DNA from: Cupriavidus sp. IDO
GTDB taxonomy: Bacteria; Pseudomonadota; Gammaproteobacteria; Burkholderiales; Burkholderiaceae
Direction of reading: 5' to 3'
DNA: 64,000 nucleotides
Assembly: GCF_000812465.1 (NCBI RefSeq)
Contig: NZ_JWMA01000181.1
Coordinates: forward strand, 1-64,000
The translations under genes were made by a program, and so were the position numbers. How positions within the stretch are numbered: the stretch's first letter is position 1; every line of letters begins with the position of its first letter. This document shows positions 47,731 through 56,910 of the stretch, piece by piece. A model generated the notes under the pieces. That model was not told the origin of the DNA. It ran no database searches and was given only the letters and a program-made list of their open reading frames with translations.

Positions 47731-48542
47731 TTCGCAAGCTTTCGCTGCTCGGCCCCGTCGCCGTGACCCTGGTGGCCGTGATCGCCGCGGCGCTGACCGC
47801 CTGGCACCTTTGGCAGTACTACACCGAAGCGCCCTGGACGCGCGACGGGCACGTGCGCGCGGACGTGGTCCAGGTTGCGCCGGACGTCTCGGGCCTGGTC
47901 ACGGCCGTGCCCGTCGGCGACAACGCCCGCGTGCAACGCGGCCAGGTCCTGTTCGTGGTGGACCAGGACCGCTTCGCCCTGGCGCTGAAACAGGCGCAGG
48001 CCGAGGCCGCTTCGGCGCGCGCCGCGCTGGCACAGGGCCGGCGCGATTCCGCTGCCATGGCCGCCGCGCAGGCACGGGCGGACGAAGCCGATGCCGCGGT
48101 GGATGTGGCAACCCTGAACTTGGCCCGCTGCCGCGTAACCAGCCCGGTGGACGGCTATGTCAGCGACCGCCTGCCGCGCGCCGGCGACTTTGCCACCCGC
48201 GGCAAGCCGGCCTTGTCGGTGGTCGCCAGCGGCTCGCAGTACGTGGAGGGCTATTTCGAGGAAACCAAGCTGCCCGGGATACGCGTCGGCAGCGCCGCCG
48301 AGGTGCACATCATGGGCCAGCGCGCACCCTTGCGCGGGCATGTGCAGAGCATTGCGCCCGGCATCGAAGACCAGGATCGCAACAGTGGCCCGAATATGCT
48401 CCCCAGCGTCAACCCGACCTTCAACTGGGTGCGGCTGGCGCAGCGCATCCCGGTGCGCATCGCGCTCGACGAGAAGCCGCCCGGCGTACACCTGATCGCC
48501 GGCCAGACCGCCACGGTCCGCATCCGGGAGCCGCGCGAATGA
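47727..48542 (+). CDS. HlyD/AaeA-type periplasmic adaptor protein
   Basis: This 271-residue membrane fusion protein has an N-terminal membrane anchor (about 6-28), the biotinyl-lipoyl-like half motifs APWTRDGHVRADVVQVAPDV and CRVTSPVDGYVSDRLPRAGD, a short coiled coil between them, and a beta-barrel end with AGQTATVRI. The coiled coil is short, as in AaeA, which works without close docking to TolC. It links the FUSC pump to the outer membrane. It is the last gene of the oxidase-efflux operon. Confidence 0.88.
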   Translation: MIRKLSLLGPVAVTLVAVIAAALTAWHLWQYYTEAPWTRDGHVRADVVQVAPDVSGLVTAVPVGDNARVQRGQVLFVVDQDRFALALKQAQAEAASARAALAQGRRDSAAMAAAQARADEADAAVDVATLNLARCRVTSPVDGYVSDRLPRAGDFATRGKPALSVVASGSQYVEGYFEETKLPGIRVGSAAEVHIMGQRAPLRGHVQSIAPGIEDQDRNSGPNMLPSVNPTFNWVRLAQRIPVRIALDEKPPGVHLIAGQTATVRIREPRE

Positions 48543-48671
48543 GGCAGCGCCTGCGAGACTGTTCTGCTGCCGCTCGCGGTGATTTGTACCCCTGCGCGGA
48601 AGCCATCCGTCCCTACCATGGACTGCACGGGGCGCGCCATGCCCCAGCCCATTGCCACAGGGAGATTCGCC

Positions 48672-49772
48672 ATGCAAGCCGCACTTGTGCAAGACACGCC
48701 CGCCGCCTCCAGCCTTGAGGCGCTCGTACCGGACCAGGCATCGAGCGTCTGCCGGGACCAGTTGGGCCGCCCGCTGCGCGACCTGCGTCTCTCCGTGATC
48801 GATCAGTGCAACTTCCGCTGCACCTACTGCATGCCGAAGGAACGCTTCGGGCGCGACTATCCGTTCCTGTCCCCCGGGCAGCGCCTGTCGGATGCGGAGT
48901 TGCTCCGGATCGTGCGGGCCTTTGTCGGCCTGGGCGTGGAGAAGGTGCGCCTGACCGGCGGCGAGCCGCTGCTGCGCAAGGGCATCGAGTCGCTGGTCGA
49001 GCGCATCGCCGGCATGCGCACTGTCGACGGCCGCCAGGTGGAAGTGGCCATGACCACCAATGGCAGCCTGCTGGCCCGCAAGGCCCGCTCGCTGCGGGAC
49101 GCCGGCCTCGGCCGGGTCACGGTCAGCCTGGACAGCCTCGACGACGGCATCTTTCGCGCCATGAACGACGTCGGTTTCCCGGTCGGCCGGGTGCTGGAGG
49201 GCATCGATGCGGCATGCGCGGCAGGCCTGGCCCCGGTCAAGGTCAACTGCGTGGTCGAGCGCGGCACCAATGACGCGCAGGTGCTGCCGCTGGTCCAGCA
49301 CTTCCGCGGCAGCGGCGTCACGTTGCGCTTTATCGAATACATGGATGTGGAAGGCCCGAGCGCGTGGTCCCGGTCACGCGTGGTGCCGTCCGACGAGATC
49401 CGCGCCATGGTCGGGCGTGCGCATGCTTTGCTGCCGGTAGCGCGGCGGGACGGCGAGACTGCCAGCAACTACATGCTGGCCGATGGCAGCCTGAAGCTGG
49501 GCATTATCTCCAGCGTGTCGCACCCCTTCTGCGGCGACTGCACCCGCGCGCGCGTTTCGGTCGACGGCCGGCTCCACCTGTGCCTGTTCGCCACGCAATC
49601 CGTCGACCTGCGCCCGCACCTCTCTGCCACCAGCCCGGCGCAAGCCGTGGCGGATGCCGTCCGGCAGGCGTGGCAGGCACGCGGCGACCGCTATTCCGAA
49701 CTGCGCGCGGCAGGGCCCGCCAGCGGCAAGCGTCAATACCCCACGGTACGCATGTCACTGGTGGGCGGCTGA
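48672..49772 (+). CDS. moaA: GTP 3',8-cyclase (molybdenum cofactor biosynthesis MoaA)
   Basis: This 366-residue radical SAM enzyme converts GTP to 3',8-cyclo-7,8-dihydro-GTP, the first step to molybdopterin. The SAM cluster is CNFRCTYC (Cys46, Cys50, Cys53), and the C-terminal cluster uses CGDCTRARVSVDGRLHLC. The protein ends in GG, the conserved tail needed for the radical chemistry. GGGAGA precedes ATG 48672; an upstream ATG would add 31 unconserved residues. It converges on the minus-strand operon with moeA, fdhD and an FdhF-like molybdoenzyme, which it presumably supports. Confidence 0.94.
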   Translation: MQAALVQDTPAASSLEALVPDQASSVCRDQLGRPLRDLRLSVIDQCNFRCTYCMPKERFGRDYPFLSPGQRLSDAELLRIVRAFVGLGVEKVRLTGGEPLLRKGIESLVERIAGMRTVDGRQVEVAMTTNGSLLARKARSLRDAGLGRVTVSLDSLDDGIFRAMNDVGFPVGRVLEGIDAACAAGLAPVKVNCVVERGTNDAQVLPLVQHFRGSGVTLRFIEYMDVEGPSAWSRSRVVPSDEIRAMVGRAHALLPVARRDGETASNYMLADGSLKLGIISSVSHPFCGDCTRARVSVDGRLHLCLFATQSVDLRPHLSATSPAQAVADAVRQAWQARGDRYSELRAAGPASGKRQYPTVRMSLVGG

Positions 49773-49777
49773 GCCGC

Positions 49778-50044
49778 TCAGTCAGTCTCCGGGAAGACCT
49801 GCGCGGCAAGCTCCGCGCCGGCCGGGGTCAGGGCGGCATGGCCGTGCCCTGCCTCGTCGATCGCAAAATCGGCCAGTCCGGCCGACTGCAGTTGCGTCAG
49901 CACGCGCCGCAGCACGCTCATCGGCAGTTGTGCCCGCTTGGCGATCTTCGCGAGCGACCAGGGGCTGGCGCCGGCTACCCGTCCCGCCTGCGACAGGGTC
50001 TGGAGGACGGCGAGGATGGCGGGATCGATCTCAGTGTCTTGCAT
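49778..50044 (-). CDS. Small winged-helix (MarR-like) protein
   Basis: This 88-residue protein contains one winged-helix domain: LAVLQTLSQAGRVAGASPWS, the recognition region KRAQLPMSVLRRVLTQLQSA and a wing at DEAGHGHAALTPAG. It lacks the dimerisation helices of full MarR proteins. Its ATG overlaps the 3' end of the MocR-type regulator gene by 14 bp, and it ends five bases from the convergent moaA. It could control the molybdoenzyme operon or moaA; nothing in the sequence shows which. Confidence 0.7.
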   Translation of the reverse strand: MQDTEIDPAILAVLQTLSQAGRVAGASPWSLAKIAKRAQLPMSVLRRVLTQLQSAGLADFAIDEAGHGHAALTPAGAELAAQVFPETD

Positions 50045-51491
50045 GATCTTGCTTGTGTTCGTCCGGCTGCTGGCTGCGCGCCAGCAGGTGCCGGGCGATC
50101 TTGCCCAGCGTCTGTACCGCGGATTCAATGTCGGGCGTCCATTCCGCGCTGTAGTTGAGCCGGATGCAGTGGCTGTAGGTGGCACCGGGCGCGAACATAT
50201 GACCCGGCGCCACCGTGATGCGGTGCTCCAGCGCGGCGTGGTACATCTCCATGGCATCGATGCCTTCCGGCAGCTGCACCCACAGCACATAGCCCCCCGT
50301 CGGCCGCGACGTGGTCGTGCCATCGGGGAAGAACCTGCGCACGGCGGTGGCCATGATGCTGGCCTGCTGCGCATAGGCCTTGCGCACCCGTCTCAGGTGG
50401 AAGTCATAGCCGTCGTTCTTCAGGAATTCCGCGATCGCCAGTTGCGGAATGGCCGGCGTGGTCAGCGTATTGAGGAACTTGAGCCGTTCCACCGCTTCGC
50501 GGTAGCGGCCCGGCAGCGCCCAGCCAATCCGGTAGGCATTGGTCAGCGTCTTGGAGAATGACGAGCAATGCAGCACGATGCCGGCCGTGTCATAGGCCTT
50601 CAGTGAGCTGGGATGGGCCTCTCCGTAATAGAGCTCGCCGTAGACGTCGTTCTCGATGACCGGGATATCCTTCGCGGTCAGCATCGCCACCAGGCTGCGC
50701 TTCTTTTCATCGGTCATCTGGAAGCCGAGCGGGTTCTGGAAGTTGGGCATCACCATGCAGGCTTTCACGCCCTTCTCGTCGATCAGCCGCTCCAGCGCGC
50801 CGATATCGATGCCCTCCACCGGATCGGTGGCCACCTCGATGGCCCGCATGCCCAGGCGTTCGATGGCATGGAGCATGGCGTAGTAGGTCGGGGATTCCAC
50901 CGCGATGGTGTCGCCCGGCCTGGCCACCGCCTGCAGGCAGAGGTTGATGGCCTCGGTAGCGCCGATGGTGACGATCACCTCGTTCGGGTCGATGGCGTAG
51001 CCGTTCTCGAGATAGCGCCGCGAGATCTGCCGGATCAGTTCCGGGCTGCCGGGCGGCAGGTCGTCCAGCATGGTCCACTTGGCATAGCGGCGCGCGATAT
51101 TGTTCGCGTACTGGTTGATGCGCTGCCAGGGAAACAACGAGGGGTCCGGATAGGGCGAGCCGAGCGGCACGGCGTCGTCGGAGCGGATCGAACGCAGCGT
51201 GGAAAGCACCAGCGCGCTGACGTCCACCGCCGAAGGCTTGGCACTCGGCTTCGACGGCCGCAGTTCGAACACTGGCTCGCCAGGCCGCGCGCGCACAAAG
51301 TACCCGGACTGCGGCCGGCTTTCGATAATGCCGCGGCTCTCCAGCATGACGTAGGCCCGGATCACAGTGGTGATGCTCATGCGGTGGTGCTGGCTGGTCT
51401 GCCGTACCGATGGGATCCGCTCTCCCGGCAGCAGGACACCCTGCTGCACCAATGCCTCGATGTCCGCAGCCAGCTTTTCATAGAGTTTCAC
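50031..51491 (-). CDS. MocR/PdxR-type GntR regulator with aminotransferase domain
   Basis: This 486-residue protein joins a GntR winged helix (about 1-70: KLYEKLAADIEALVQQGVLL, ERIPSVRQTSQHHRMSITTV) to a fold-type I aminotransferase domain (about 100-470). In that domain the PLP lysine lies in SSFSKTLTNAYRIGW, with NFQNPLGFQM and ENDVYGEL blocks. MocR proteins use PLP or its adducts as effector and regulate neighbouring amino-acid, vitamin or transport genes. The start is GTG 51491 with GGGGAG upstream. It lies 67 bp after moeA in the molybdoenzyme operon, an unusual partner for such a regulator. Confidence 0.87.
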   Translation of the reverse strand: MKLYEKLAADIEALVQQGVLLPGERIPSVRQTSQHHRMSITTVIRAYVMLESRGIIESRPQSGYFVRARPGEPVFELRPSKPSAKPSAVDVSALVLSTLRSIRSDDAVPLGSPYPDPSLFPWQRINQYANNIARRYAKWTMLDDLPPGSPELIRQISRRYLENGYAIDPNEVIVTIGATEAINLCLQAVARPGDTIAVESPTYYAMLHAIERLGMRAIEVATDPVEGIDIGALERLIDEKGVKACMVMPNFQNPLGFQMTDEKKRSLVAMLTAKDIPVIENDVYGELYYGEAHPSSLKAYDTAGIVLHCSSFSKTLTNAYRIGWALPGRYREAVERLKFLNTLTTPAIPQLAIAEFLKNDGYDFHLRRVRKAYAQQASIMATAVRRFFPDGTTTSRPTGGYVLWVQLPEGIDAMEMYHAALEHRITVAPGHMFAPGATYSHCIRLNYSAEWTPDIESAVQTLGKIARHLLARSQQPDEHKQDHARH

Positions 51492-51558
51492 GCTGCGCTC
51501 CCCTTGCCTGCCAATTCGCTTCTCCCCGGCCGGGTCTTCCCTCGCCCCGGGGCCACCG

Positions 51559-52767
51559 TCAGCTGAGCCAACGATGGAGATCATAGTACGGCAGCGGCAC
51601 ATTTTGGAGTTGCCCGGCACTTTGCGGCCCGACGCGCACAAAGCCACTGGCATGGCCAAGCGCCGACACGGAGGCCGCGCCCTGCTGCGCGCTGACCTGC
51701 GCGAAGCTCTCGCGGCCGCCAGGATGGTCGACCTCGCCCACGCGCCAGAAGGCGTCGCCACATTGCGCGCGTGCGCCCGCCAGCGCCGCCCTGACCCGGC
51801 CAACCGGCGGGAACAGCTCCGAGCGCCCCTGCAGGCGGCGCAGCAGCGGTGTCACCAGCAGCGCGAAGGTCGCATACGCCGCCGCCGGATTGCCGGGCAG
51901 GCAGACCACGGGCTTGCCGCGCAGGCGCCCCACCGTCACCGGCTTGCCGGGCTTCATGTTGACGCCGCGGCAGAGCAGTTCGCCGCCGGCCGAGGCCAGC
52001 GCCGCGGCTACCAGGTCGCGCTGGCCGACCGAAGCCCCGCCGGCGACCAGCACCAGGTCGGCGTCGGCCGCCAGTTCCCGCAGCATGTCATGCAGGGCGC
52101 GCTCGTCGTCCGGCACATGGCGGTGGCAACGGACGACGGCGCCCATCGACTGCACCAGCGACTCGATCATCGGGCCATTCACGTCATGCACCTGGTACAC
52201 GTCGCGCGGTTCGTCGTGCGCGGCCACCTCGTCGCCCGAGGTCAGGATGGCGACCTCAACCAGGCGGCAGACCGGCACCTCCGTCAGTCCCTGGGAGGCC
52301 AATGCGGCAATATGGCCGGACCGCAGCAGCGTTCCGGCCGGCAGCAGCAGGTCGCCGCGGCGGGCGTCCTCGCCTTTGCGCCGGATGTGCTGGCCTGCCA
52401 CGGGCGGCCGGGCACAGACGACGCCCCGATAGCTTTCCTCGGCATCCTCCTGCACGACGACGGCATCGGCCCTGGGCGGGATCACGCCGCCGGTATAGAT
52501 GCGGATGGCATGGCCCGGCAACAGCGGCTCCGGGCGCGTGCCGGCGTAGACAACCTGCTGCAGCGGCAGGCAGGCATCGCGACAGTCTTCGGCGCGCACC
52601 GCGTAGCCATCCATGGCGCTGCGGTCCGCCGCCGGCGTGTCGATGACCGCGGCCAGGTCGCGCGCCAGCACGCGGCCAGTCGCCAGTCCCAGCCACACCG
52701 TTTCCGTTTCCCGCACCGGCTCCGCGCACATCGCGAAGACGGCCTGCGCCTCGTCGAAGTTCAGCAT
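51559..52767 (-). CDS. moeA: Molybdopterin molybdotransferase MoeA
   Basis: This 402-residue enzyme inserts molybdate into adenylylated molybdopterin. It has DTPAADRSAMDGYAVRAED, the GVIPPRADAVV segment, LTSGDEVA and the catalytic domain block VAGGASVGQRDLVAAAL, followed by CLPGNPAAAYATFALLV. The order of domains is that of MoeA. Its start overlaps the end of fdhD by 7 bp, so the two are coupled. Confidence 0.94.
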   Translation of the reverse strand: MLNFDEAQAVFAMCAEPVRETETVWLGLATGRVLARDLAAVIDTPAADRSAMDGYAVRAEDCRDACLPLQQVVYAGTRPEPLLPGHAIRIYTGGVIPPRADAVVVQEDAEESYRGVVCARPPVAGQHIRRKGEDARRGDLLLPAGTLLRSGHIAALASQGLTEVPVCRLVEVAILTSGDEVAAHDEPRDVYQVHDVNGPMIESLVQSMGAVVRCHRHVPDDERALHDMLRELAADADLVLVAGGASVGQRDLVAAALASAGGELLCRGVNMKPGKPVTVGRLRGKPVVCLPGNPAAAYATFALLVTPLLRRLQGRSELFPPVGRVRAALAGARAQCGDAFWRVGEVDHPGGRESFAQVSAQQGAASVSALGHASGFVRVGPQSAGQLQNVPLPYYDLHRWLS

Positions 52768-53600
52768 GCCGCGCCTCCAGCATCCGGTGCTGCGCCGGTA
52801 TAGTCGACGTAGCCGTCCTTGCGGCAGAAGCTGAGCAGGTGCAGGCCGGCCTGCTCCGCGATGCGGATCGCCAGCGAGGTCGGCGCCGAGATGGTGGCCA
52901 GCAGTTGGATGTTCATGCGCGCCGCCTTGCGCACCAGTTCATAGCTGGCGCGGCTGGACAGCAGCACGAAGCCGTCGTCCATCGCCACGCGCTGCATCGC
53001 CAGGTGGCCGATCAGCTTGTCCAGGCCGTTGTGCCGGCCAACATCCTCGAAGACATGCAGGATCTCTCCGTGCGCATCGCACCAGGCCGCGGCGTGGACG
53101 CCACCCGTGGCCCGCATCAGCCGCTGGTGCGACGGCAGCGCCGCGACGGCACGCTCGATCACCTCACGCGAGGGCACCAGCCGCTTTGCCGGCGCGGGCA
53201 TGCGCGCGGGCTGCAGGTCGAGCAGCTCGAGGCTTTCGATGCCGCAGACGCCGCAGCCCGTGCGGCCCGCCAGCGCGCGCCGGCGCTCCTTCATGGCGGC
53301 GAAGGCGTGCGCGCTGATCCGCAGATGGACTTCGGCGCTGTGCCGGTGCACGCGCACTTCCACGTCGTGGATCTGTGCGTTGTGGGTAACGATGCCCTCG
53401 GTCAGGGAAAAGCCCACTGCGAACGCTTCCAGGTCCAGCGGCGTGGCCATCATCACGGCGTGCGAGATGCCGTTGTACACGAGGGCGACCGGAAGCTCTT
53501 CCGCCACGTTGTCGGTGGCTTGCTGCGGCGCGCTGTCCTTGTGCCGCACAATGCTGCGCGCTACATAGCCTGAGTGTTCGACCAGTTCGGTGCAATCCAT
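52761..53600 (-). CDS. fdhD: Formate dehydrogenase sulfurtransferase FdhD
   Basis: This 279-residue protein transfers sulfur to the molybdenum cofactor of formate dehydrogenases. Family features are EELPVALVYNG, TEGI, the Cys pair in RTGCGVCG (Cys116, Cys119), TGGVHAAAWCD and EDVGRHNGLDKLIG. ATG 53600 has GAGG upstream. It overlaps moeA and follows psiE and the FdhF-like gene, the enzyme it most likely matures. Confidence 0.94.
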   Translation of the reverse strand: MDCTELVEHSGYVARSIVRHKDSAPQQATDNVAEELPVALVYNGISHAVMMATPLDLEAFAVGFSLTEGIVTHNAQIHDVEVRVHRHSAEVHLRISAHAFAAMKERRRALAGRTGCGVCGIESLELLDLQPARMPAPAKRLVPSREVIERAVAALPSHQRLMRATGGVHAAAWCDAHGEILHVFEDVGRHNGLDKLIGHLAMQRVAMDDGFVLLSSRASYELVRKAARMNIQLLATISAPTSLAIRIAEQAGLHLLSFCRKDGYVDYTGAAPDAGGAAC

Positions 53601-53753
53601 GGGAACCTCGTGAAGATGGATGACGCGCCGGCACGAGGGCGGCGCTATCGGGAGTTGTCGGGGTCTGTTGGGAATGATGGTAGGCAGGGGTCGCACTACA
53701 CGAGGCATACAGTTGCGCTGCTCCGCGACACTCACAGATGCGGGCCCCGCCCT

Positions 53754-54200
53754 TCACTCCCCGGCGCCGCTTTCCCCGTCGTCGTTGCTGGGAAAGCGGT
53801 ATTGCCCGTAGCGCAGGATCAGCACGCCAATGGCCAGCATGACCACGCCGGCGCACAAGGCCAGCATGTGAAACTCGGTGGACTCGTTGAAGCGCAGGAT
53901 CAGGTCGCGCGCCAGCGACACCATCGCGATATACAAGGGAAAGCGCACCGGCAGCTGGCCGAGCTTCAGGTAGCGCACCACCATGGCCAGCACCTCCAGG
54001 TAGAGGAACATCAGCAGCAGGTCGGTGATCGAGAACACGCCCATGGCGGCGACTTTCCAGCCTTCCTGCGCCATGGCGAACGTCGTGGCCAGGCCGATCA
54101 CGACCAGCCCCCCCAGTTCCACCATGCCCAGGAAGGACTCCAGCCGGGCGCGCACCAGGCCCTGGCCCGGCCGGGCGCCAGGCTTTCTGTCCATGCTCAT
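53754..54200 (-). CDS. psiE: PsiE-family membrane protein
   Basis: This 148-residue protein has four predicted membrane helices and the PsiE pattern (LMFLYLEVLAMVVRYLKLGQ, VRFPLYIAMVSLARDLIL). E. coli psiE is induced by phosphate starvation; its function is unknown. Here the gene starts 16 bp after the FdhF-like gene and precedes fdhD. Its presence inside a molybdoenzyme operon suggests a role as a membrane partner for that enzyme or simple co-regulation; the sequence does not decide. Confidence 0.78.
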   Translation of the reverse strand: MSMDRKPGARPGQGLVRARLESFLGMVELGGLVVIGLATTFAMAQEGWKVAAMGVFSITDLLLMFLYLEVLAMVVRYLKLGQLPVRFPLYIAMVSLARDLILRFNESTEFHMLALCAGVVMLAIGVLILRYGQYRFPSNDDGESGAGE

Positions 54201-54216
54201 GGCTCTGCCGGTGCGG

Positions 54217-56544
54217 TTACGCTGTCGCCGCGGGCTGGCGGCGGGACGGGGTCAGCAGCACCGGCACCGACTTCGAAGTGGGCGTGCCGCAGCCATCGCC
54301 GGTGCTTTCCAGTGGCACCAGCGGATTGGTCTCGGGGTAGTAGGCGCCGACGCAGCCTTGCGGAATGTCGTACTCGACCAGCACGAAGTCCTCGACATGG
54401 CGTTGCACGCCGTCATCCCAGACGCTGGTGATGTCCACGTGCTGCCCCGCCTTCAGTCCAAGCCGCGCCAGGTCGGCGGCGCTGATGAAGACCACCCGGC
54501 GCAGGCCGAACACGCCGCGGTAGCGGTCGTCCAGGCCATAGATCGTGGTGTTGTACTGGTCGTGCGAGCGCGTGGTCATCATCACCATCAGCTTGTCGCC
54601 ATACTGCTTGCGCGCACGGTGGATGGGCGTGTCCTTGTCGATCTGGTGGACCAGGAACTGCGACTTGCCCGACGGTGTGTGCCACACGCGGTTGCACGCC
54701 GCAGGCGTCAGATGGAAGCCGCCCGGCACGGCGACGCGCTCGTTGTAGTTCTCGAAGCCGTCGATGACCTGCTCGATGGCGTCGCGGATGCGGGCATAGT
54801 CCTGCGCGTACCACAGCCAGTCGATCTTCTCCGAGCCGAGCGTGGCGGCCGCCATGCGCGCAACGATGGCCGTCTCCGACAGCAGGTGCGGCGATGCCGG
54901 CGCGTTCATGCCGAAGGAAATATGGACCATGCAGACCGAATCCTCGACGGTCACGCCTTGCGGCACGCCCTCCTGCAGGTCGATCTCGGTGCGGCCCAGC
55001 GTGGGCAGGATCAGCGATTCCTTGCCGTGCACCAGATGGCTGCGGTTGAGCTTGGTGGCGATGTTCACGGTCAGCGCGCACTGGCGCAGCGCCTCGTGGG
55101 TGCGCGGCGTGTCGGGCGTGGCGGTGGAGAAGTTGCCGCCCAGGCCCACGAAGACCTTGACCTTGCCCTCGAGCATCGCGCCGATGGTTTCGACCACGTC
55201 ATACCCGTGCTCGCGCGGCGGCTCGAAGCCGAAGGCGGTGCCCAGGCGGTCCAGGAAGGCAGCTTCCGGCTTTTCCTCGATACCCACCGTGCGGTCGCCC
55301 TGTACGTTCGAATGCCCGCGCACCGGCAGCAGTCCGGCACCTTCGCGGCCGATATTGCCGCGCATCATCATCAGGTTAGACAGGATCTGCACCGTCGGCA
55401 CGGAATGCTTGTGTTGCGTCAGGCCCATGCCCCAGCATGCGATCACGCGCTTGCCCCGCGCGTAGACTTGGGTGAGCGCGTCGATATCCTCCAGCGATAC
55501 GCCCGACTCCGTGATGATGTCGGCCCAGCTTTGCGCGTGCAGGTCCTGGACGAAGTCGCCAAAGCCGATGGTGTGCTCGCGCACGAAGTCCACGTCGATC
55601 AGGCGCTCGCGGCCGTGCTTCACGGCTTCGTCGTCGAGTTCGACCAGGCGCTTGGCCATGCCCTTGATCAGGGCAAAGTCGCCGCCAAGCTTCGGTTGCA
55701 CGAACATCGAGGCGATCTTCGTGCTGGAGCCGGTCATCATCTCCACCGGGTGCTGCGGGCTGGTAAAGCGCTCCACCCCGCGTTCGCGCAGCGGATTGAT
55801 CGAAACGATAGTGGCACCGCGCCGCGCGCACTCGCGCAGTTCGCCCAGCATGCGCGGATGGTTGGTCGCCGCGTTGTGGCCAAACAGCAGAATGGTGTCG
55901 GCATGCTCGAAGTCATCCAGCACCACGGTCGCCTTGCCCACGCCGATGGTCAGCGGCAAGCCGCGGCTGGTGGCCTCGTGGCACATGTTCGAGCAGTCGG
56001 GGAAGTTGTTGGTGCCATAGGCGCGCACAAACAGCTGATAGAGGAACGCGGCCTCGTTGCTGGCACGGCCCGACGTATAGAATGCGGCCTGGTTCGGATC
56101 CGGCAGCGCATTCAGGTGGCGCCCGATCATCGCAAAGGCCTCGTCCCAGGCGATCGCACGGTACTTGTCGGTCTGCGGGTCATAGACCATGGGATGCGTC
56201 AGCCGGCCGTGCTGCTCCAGCTCGAAATCCGTTTGCGCCATCAGCGACATGACCGTGTGCTGCGCGAAGAATTCCGGCGTGACGCGCATGCTGGTAGCCT
56301 CGGCGGCCACGGCCTTGACGCCGTTCTCGCAGAACTCGAAGGTGGAAGCATGCTGCCGGTCCGGCCACGCACAGCCGGGGCAGTCGAAGCCATCGGCCTG
56401 GTTCTGCTTGAACAGCATCTTGTACTTGCCACCGGCAACCTTCTCCTTGATCAGGTTGATGGCAACGTACTTCAACGCACCCCAGCCGGCGGCGGGGTGG
56501 GTATAGGGGGCGATGTGGCCTTTTTCAGGGGTTGGGGAGCTCAT
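54217..56544 (-). CDS. FdhF/YdeP-like molybdopterin oxidoreductase (formate dehydrogenase-like alpha subunit)
   Basis: This 775-residue enzyme of the DMSO-reductase superfamily resembles E. coli YdeP and C. necator CbbB-type proteins. An N-terminal Cys group (DCPGCAWPD at 54-62, FCENG at 71-75) may bind a [4Fe-4S] cluster. NMCHEATSRGL (187-197) supplies the likely Mo ligand Cys188 and adjacent His189, as in Cys-type formate dehydrogenases. RGHSNVQGDRTVGI and RSHDQYNTTIYGLDDRYRG are the cofactor-binding blocks. No twin-arginine signal is seen, so it is cytoplasmic. ATG 56544 is chosen; a 33-residue upstream extension looks non-coding. It heads the psiE-fdhD-moeA operon. Formate oxidation is likely but not proven for this subgroup. 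Confidence 0.87.
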   Translation of the reverse strand: MSSPTPEKGHIAPYTHPAAGWGALKYVAINLIKEKVAGGKYKMLFKQNQADGFDCPGCAWPDRQHASTFEFCENGVKAVAAEATSMRVTPEFFAQHTVMSLMAQTDFELEQHGRLTHPMVYDPQTDKYRAIAWDEAFAMIGRHLNALPDPNQAAFYTSGRASNEAAFLYQLFVRAYGTNNFPDCSNMCHEATSRGLPLTIGVGKATVVLDDFEHADTILLFGHNAATNHPRMLGELRECARRGATIVSINPLRERGVERFTSPQHPVEMMTGSSTKIASMFVQPKLGGDFALIKGMAKRLVELDDEAVKHGRERLIDVDFVREHTIGFGDFVQDLHAQSWADIITESGVSLEDIDALTQVYARGKRVIACWGMGLTQHKHSVPTVQILSNLMMMRGNIGREGAGLLPVRGHSNVQGDRTVGIEEKPEAAFLDRLGTAFGFEPPREHGYDVVETIGAMLEGKVKVFVGLGGNFSTATPDTPRTHEALRQCALTVNIATKLNRSHLVHGKESLILPTLGRTEIDLQEGVPQGVTVEDSVCMVHISFGMNAPASPHLLSETAIVARMAAATLGSEKIDWLWYAQDYARIRDAIEQVIDGFENYNERVAVPGGFHLTPAACNRVWHTPSGKSQFLVHQIDKDTPIHRARKQYGDKLMVMMTTRSHDQYNTTIYGLDDRYRGVFGLRRVVFISAADLARLGLKAGQHVDITSVWDDGVQRHVEDFVLVEYDIPQGCVGAYYPETNPLVPLESTGDGCGTPTSKSVPVLLTPSRRQPAATA

Positions 56545-56689
56545 TGGCGTGGTGTCCTGTAGCGGCTGGAGCGGCGTCCGGCCTGGCCTTCGGGCATGGT
56601 CCGGATCGTTGCGGTGACACCAGATTAGGGCTCCCGGGTGCATCCGGGTACGTACAAACGGCCGCCTCGGCGGGGAGTACAGTCAGGAT

Positions 56690-56752
56690 CGCCCGCGCAA
56701 AATGCGCAATATCCTTCAAATCGCTTCCCGGGCCGGGGCTCAGAATTGGATG
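56690..56752. repeat. Direct repeat, copy A (about 63 bp, imperfect)
   Basis: The core ATCCTTCAAATCGCT and a CAGAATTGGATG end recur at 56898-56960 (copy B) with the same internal spacing. Over the 48-bp core the two copies agree at 39 positions by eye. Copies A and B flank the AraC remnant. Confidence 0.6.
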
Positions 56753-56781
56753 TATAACCCTCCTGTAGCCGGGCTCCGCTC

Positions 56782-56910
56782 ATGATGGAATTACGTCGTG
56801 AGACCCGCACCCGGCTGCCGGAAGCCACGAGCTACAGCGACCAGGCACACCTGAGCAGGGAATTCCGGCGGTTCCATGGCGTACCTCCCAGCAAGGTCGT
56901 CCGCGCGTAA
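56782..56910 (+). pseudogene. AraC-family regulator, C-terminal remnant
   Basis: The frame MMELRRETRTRLPEATSYSD then QAHLSREFRRFHGVPPSKVV ends in TAA. This is the last helix-turn-helix of an AraC-type regulator, where SYxDQAHLSREFRRFxGxxP is diagnostic. The first helix-turn-helix and the ligand domain are absent, so it is a relic. It lies just upstream of the threonine aldolase gene. Confidence 0.7.

Noticed and set aside
54025..56562. 845-residue plus-strand open frame
   Set aside because: It is antisense to the FdhF-like gene, whose cofactor motifs are unmistakable.
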